A stretch of 64,000 nucleotides of DNA from Saprospiraceae bacterium (GTDB taxonomy: Bacteria > Bacteroidota > Bacteroidia > Chitinophagales > Saprospiraceae). The stretch spans positions 1 to 64,000 of the forward strand of contig JADJVN010000049.1 in NCBI GenBank assembly GCA_016710585.1. The letters run 5' to 3'. The position numbers and the translations under genes were made by a program. Positions 60,997 to 64,000 of this stretch are shown here, piece after piece (positions within the stretch are counted from its first letter, which is position 1; the number at the start of each line of letters is the position of its first letter). Under the pieces are notes generated by a model. That model saw only the letters and a program-made list of their open reading frames with translations. It did not search any database and was not told the origin of the DNA.

Positions 60997-62091
60997 TTAT
61001 GTAAATACGCAATCCCCATCTCCAGCTTCAATTATGGAGTTGTCTTCAAACTGGTTTTTCAATTCATTAGAGATTAAGTATTTTCGATAGATTTTCTTTT
61101 TTAATATAATTCCACTATTTTTTTGCAGCAAAGCAGATATGTTCTTATCATAGATGCTACATGTGTGAAAGTCCTTATTAAAACAATAACTTAGAATAGC
61201 TTCCATGACATTATGAATGTCACTGTGGTTGTAGTATGCGTACTGTAGTTTTAGATGCCCATCTCTACTTGTGAAAAAAAGAACACCGACAATTCTCTTT
61301 TCAAAATTATTTACTTTTACAATCTTATATTCAAATTTGTCAGCAATGGAGGAGAAGTAATATTTGTTGCTTTCTGGATATAAACTTTTTGGAGAAAGAA
61401 TCCAAGGGTATTTAATAATCCAATTTAGCTCGTTTATGCTTCTGTTAAATATTCTATTCTGGTTAAATTTATTAATAAATTCAGTACTTTCATCGTCAAA
61501 AGATGTAAGCTCACTGTAAATAGTATCCTTAGTATTTCTTAAAGAGATAAAATTAACTGCTTGCATTCCTAAATTAATAAATAGATCTAAGAATCCCAAA
61601 AATGGTTTCAATAGAGTTAAATTGTGGTGCTTCTTTGTCAAAATAAATCTAAGTGTAGACTTAATGTAAATTCTAGTTCCAATCATGGTATATTCAAAAT
61701 CGAAAAGCCCAATTTTTTTATACTTATCATAAAGTGATGGAACAAATTCAGTTAATATAATATTACTATTATAAGCTTCAATAGCTTTTTTTATTAGTTC
61801 GTTAGCTATTCCAAGTCCACGAGAATTTTCATCAAGCCAAAGACATGAAAACCAGCCAAAATAAATTGGTTCAATTTTCTTAATATAGTCTGGTAAAATC
61901 CCTATATATCCTAGTAGTTTTCCATTTTGTTTCGCTAATATTAATACCGTATTTTCCTTTTTACTGCGTGGATTATTAATATAAGAATAAGCTCTGTGTT
62001 TTGAAATTGGATGTATGTCAGAGTTCAAATAGTCTGAGGATTGAATATACTCTTCTAATTCATTTAATTTGATTGATCTATATTGAATCAT
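60997..62091 (-). CDS. GNAT-family N-acetyltransferase-like protein
   Basis: A 364-residue protein. The N-terminal 150 residues resemble a GNAT domain: TVLILAKQNGKLLGYIGILP and WLDENSRGLGIANELIKKAI hold the acetyl-CoA loop (R-G-x-G-I-A). The C-terminal half is unlike a second GNAT copy that I can name. Its start overlaps the polysaccharide deacetylase stop by four bases. A role in glycan or peptide acylation is possible. Confidence 0.7.
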   Translation of the reverse strand: MIQYRSIKLNELEEYIQSSDYLNSDIHPISKHRAYSYINNPRSKKENTVLILAKQNGKLLGYIGILPDYIKKIEPIYFGWFSCLWLDENSRGLGIANELIKKAIEAYNSNIILTEFVPSLYDKYKKIGLFDFEYTMIGTRIYIKSTLRFILTKKHHNLTLLKPFLGFLDLFINLGMQAVNFISLRNTKDTIYSELTSFDDESTEFINKFNQNRIFNRSINELNWIIKYPWILSPKSLYPESNKYYFSSIADKFEYKIVKVNNFEKRIVGVLFFTSRDGHLKLQYAYYNHSDIHNVMEAILSYCFNKDFHTCSIYDKNISALLQKNSGIILKKKIYRKYLISNELKNQFEDNSIIEAGDGDCVFT

Positions 62092-63107
62092 GATCTTAAT
62101 ATTCTTTGTTTTCCAATTAAACCTTTAATCATGAATCTTAAAATTTCATCATTAAAGATTTGTTTTGCAGACCTGTCAAGTTGTTCAAATGGAATGCGCT
62201 GATAATGATTAATGATACAATCTAATTTTTGACCAGCACAGCCAAAACTAAGGTCAATATCATTTTTAATCATTTCAAAAAAAGTCTTAGATACATTGTG
62301 ATCAGTAAATGGAAAAGAGAATAGTTTTTTCTTTATTTTAAAGTTATCTTTTAGAAATGCTACCGAACTTTTTGTTTGTTCTATTTGGTCTAAAAGATTG
62401 ATGTATTGGTATTCTGGATGGTCTTTGCTATGAGCCCCAATATCGAATCCTTTTAGCAACAATTCATTAATTTGGTTTGAATTTAGATAAGGTTGTTCTG
62501 TTTGTAAATATTCATGAAAAGAGAGAGAAATTGAATCTGCTATTTTATCTAAAATGTATTGATTATTATATTTTATTTTTAATATTTCAGCTGATAAATT
62601 ACTAGGGTTAATAGGGGAGAGATGTTTGCTATACTCCTCACTTGCGAGGGATTTCTTTTTCGAAGAATTAGTAATTTCGTTAATGATAAGGCTTGCTTTA
62701 TATCTAAAGAACAGGTTTTTATTATCAATAAAATCTGAGTTAATGAAAAATGCTGCAGGGATTCCTTTTGAAAGTAGAATTGGGGCAATGTTCTCATAAA
62801 CTTCCTTTAATCCATCATCGAAGCTTAATAAAAACACAGGTTTTTTAATTGTATACCTACCATTTGAAATATCATATAGTGTATCAATATTTATTGGTTC
62901 AAAAAGTGAAAGTAGAAAATCTAAATCTTTAATAAATTCTTTTGTGTTTTTGACTCTATATAAATGCTTGATGTGGATGAGCTCATTGTTGGATACAGTG
63001 TGATAGAAAGGTAGAATTAATTTCTGTTTTGATTTATTTAATAGATATTGACTTGAAAATTGGTATGAGCTATGTCGGATTATATTATTCAAACAATTAA
63101 TAAACAT
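62088..63107 (-). CDS. Polysaccharide deacetylase (NodB-like)
   Basis: A 339-residue protein. VFLLSFDDGLKEVYENIAPI is the NodB motif 1 (S-F-D-D-G, with the catalytic Asp and zinc Asp), and FDIGAHSKDHPEYQ holds the H-S-x3-H zinc motif. SFPFTDHNVSKTF follows. Such enzymes remove acetyl groups from chitin-like, peptidoglycan or other N-acetylated glycans. There is no clear signal peptide. It overlaps the T9SS gene upstream by 11 bases and the GNAT gene downstream by 4, so all three are probably one transcript. Confidence 0.85.
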   Translation of the reverse strand: MFINCLNNIIRHSSYQFSSQYLLNKSKQKLILPFYHTVSNNELIHIKHLYRVKNTKEFIKDLDFLLSLFEPINIDTLYDISNGRYTIKKPVFLLSFDDGLKEVYENIAPILLSKGIPAAFFINSDFIDNKNLFFRYKASLIINEITNSSKKKSLASEEYSKHLSPINPSNLSAEILKIKYNNQYILDKIADSISLSFHEYLQTEQPYLNSNQINELLLKGFDIGAHSKDHPEYQYINLLDQIEQTKSSVAFLKDNFKIKKKLFSFPFTDHNVSKTFFEMIKNDIDLSFGCAGQKLDCIINHYQRIPFEQLDRSAKQIFNDEILRFMIKGLIGKQRILRS

Positions 63108-64000
63108 GGATTTGTTTGTTTATCTTGTAAAGCTTATTTATTGTAAAAACGACATTGTAAATTCCTGCTTGAAGATGATTTAGATTCATGAAAAAATGAC
63201 TTTGTGAATCGTTTATCTCATGTGATGAAATTAAACGCCCTTGGGTATCATAGATATAATAAAATAGATATTTGTATTCTTGATAAAGAGATTGAAGTTT
63301 AACTTCGAAATGGTTTCTTTGAGAGCTTGGAATGAGTTCAATTTTAAGATTGTTCTTAGATGTTTCAGAAATATTAGTGTTCTTATGTTTTATAAATCTA
63401 GTATTGATTAAATACGGATTAGATATAGTCATATTGGCTAAATTAGACGCATATGGGTTTCTGGTTTCAGTAGGATTTAATATTCCACCTAGAATAAATC
63501 CGAGCTCTAATGTGTCATCTCTAAGTTCATTTTCATCAATAATATCTTGAAAATAGCGTTTGATTTTCGGATTAATTATAAACTCTCCATTAGTTCCTAG
63601 AAAAGCGGGTAAAGTATCTTGTAAAATAGTTTCTGTAAATACACCAGAAGAATCTCGATGAACTTTTGAGATATGTTTGACGAATGGAATAAAAGGATCT
63701 CTAGAGATATTGCCAATAGAATCTTTATAATACTCACTCATTCCACCTATGAAATAAAATGAGAATGACTTATTTTTTTTATTATAAAAACCTACTTTGC
63801 TACAATGGTAATTTGCAAATCTTTGCTCAAAGTTTTCTACATCTTTATATCCGTTATAATTTAATTCAGCAAGATTAAAAAAGGGTCTATTTTCATTTTC
63901 AAGAAATACACCTGAGAAAAGCATTAGCTTAGTTTCACCATTTTGATCGATATTGTATGTTAAGTTAAAGTCTCTTCTGTGGAAATTAAATTCGTCATAG
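63097..64000 (-). CDS. T9SS-sorted secreted protein, 5' end off window
   Basis: An open frame that reaches the right edge of the window, beginning YDEFNFHRRDFNLTYNIDQN and continuing as beta-rich sequence with LFSGVFLENENRPFFNLAEL. The last 75 residues are a type A sorting domain (LKIELIPSSQRNHFEVKLQS to YDTQGRLISSHEIND to GIYNVVFTINKLYKINKQI). No start codon is visible. The start positions within the window are internal Met codons. The role is unknown. It overlaps the deacetylase gene by 11 bases. Confidence 0.78.
   Translation of the reverse strand, partial: YDEFNFHRRDFNLTYNIDQNGETKLMLFSGVFLENENRPFFNLAELNYNGYKDVENFEQRFANYHCSKVGFYNKKNKSFSFYFIGGMSEYYKDSIGNISRDPFIPFVKHISKVHRDSSGVFTETILQDTLPAFLGTNGEFIINPKIKRYFQDIIDENELRDDTLELGFILGGILNPTETRNPYASNLANMTISNPYLINTRFIKHKNTNISETSKNNLKIELIPSSQRNHFEVKLQSLYQEYKYLFYYIYDTQGRLISSHEINDSQSHFFMNLNHLQAGIYNVVFTINKLYKINKQIHVY

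Noticed and set aside
1..64000. CRISPR arrays, insertion sequences, prophage or integrases
   Set aside because: No regularly spaced repeats, transposase or integrase-like frames, or long terminal repeats were seen.

Overview
This 64 kb stretch is AT-rich chromosomal DNA (roughly one third G+C by eye) from a Bacteroidota bacterium, most like the Saprospiria/Chitinophagales side of the phylum. The reasons are type IX secretion (T9SS) sorting tails on secreted proteins, the Bacteroidota promoter element TAnnTTTG, bacillithiol and PaaA/PaaE-type genes, SprB-like repeats, BatD, DUF5522/DUF6580/DUF4397 families and almost no Shine-Dalgarno sequences. It is mostly core genome. I see no insertion sequence, integrase, prophage or CRISPR array. 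No gene-free stretch exceeds 300 bases; the longest are 33697-33985 and 15106-15375, which hold only leader and promoter DNA.

Layout. 1-1314: a secreted protein gene running off the left edge, broken by two frameshifts. 1444-5498: LysM/BON protein, tRNA-Leu(UAG), trigger factor, ClpP and ClpX (a protein folding and proteolysis cluster). 5575-9398: DoxX-like protein, TruA, a very short DUF5522 gene, DUF6580 protein and an M1 aminopeptidase interrupted by an in-frame TAG. 9419-15105: CutA, polyphosphate kinase, AnmK, and PaaA plus PaaE without the other Paa subunits. 15376-18355: ExbB, a frameshifted ExbD, a Lon-N-domain protein and peptidase T. 18429-25562: DCC-family thiol protein, type II NADH dehydrogenase, a 1094-residue sensor kinase, RNase P RNA with promoter and terminator, and LysS. 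25569-33696: two methyltransferases, a propeller-SprB-OmpA fusion, an unrecognised 525-residue protein, a YiiX-like hydrolase and a T9SS Omp28-like protein. 33986-38970: MoxR ATPase, DUF5682 protein and BatD. 38973-43401: flavoprotein, YajC, DUF1573 lipoprotein, shikimate kinase, thioredoxin reductase, small Cys lipoprotein and thioesterase. 43409-49293: prolyl oligopeptidase, WlbB/WlbA-like sugar enzymes and lipoproteins. 49307-60856: ThiL, M48 protease, DUF4397 lipoprotein, MlaFE, Nth, LuxC-like reductase, RluD, a MetZ-type enzyme, BshB1, FabH and a T9SS protein. 60997-64000: GNAT protein, polysaccharide deacetylase and a T9SS protein cut by the right edge.

The most striking feature is that six otherwise well-conserved genes are interrupted: single-base A/T indels in the left-edge gene (twice), paaE, exbD and a TPR lipoprotein, and in-frame TAG codons in the M1 peptidase and bshB1. 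Ordinary genes here (trxB, fabH, batD, the thioesterase) also end in TAG, so TAG is not simply reassigned. Either the assembly carries about one uncorrected error per 9 kb, or the genome is decaying or recoding. Read mapping would decide. The most system-like locus is MoxR-DUF5682-BatD, a conflict/chaperone-type module that lacks its usual VWA partner.
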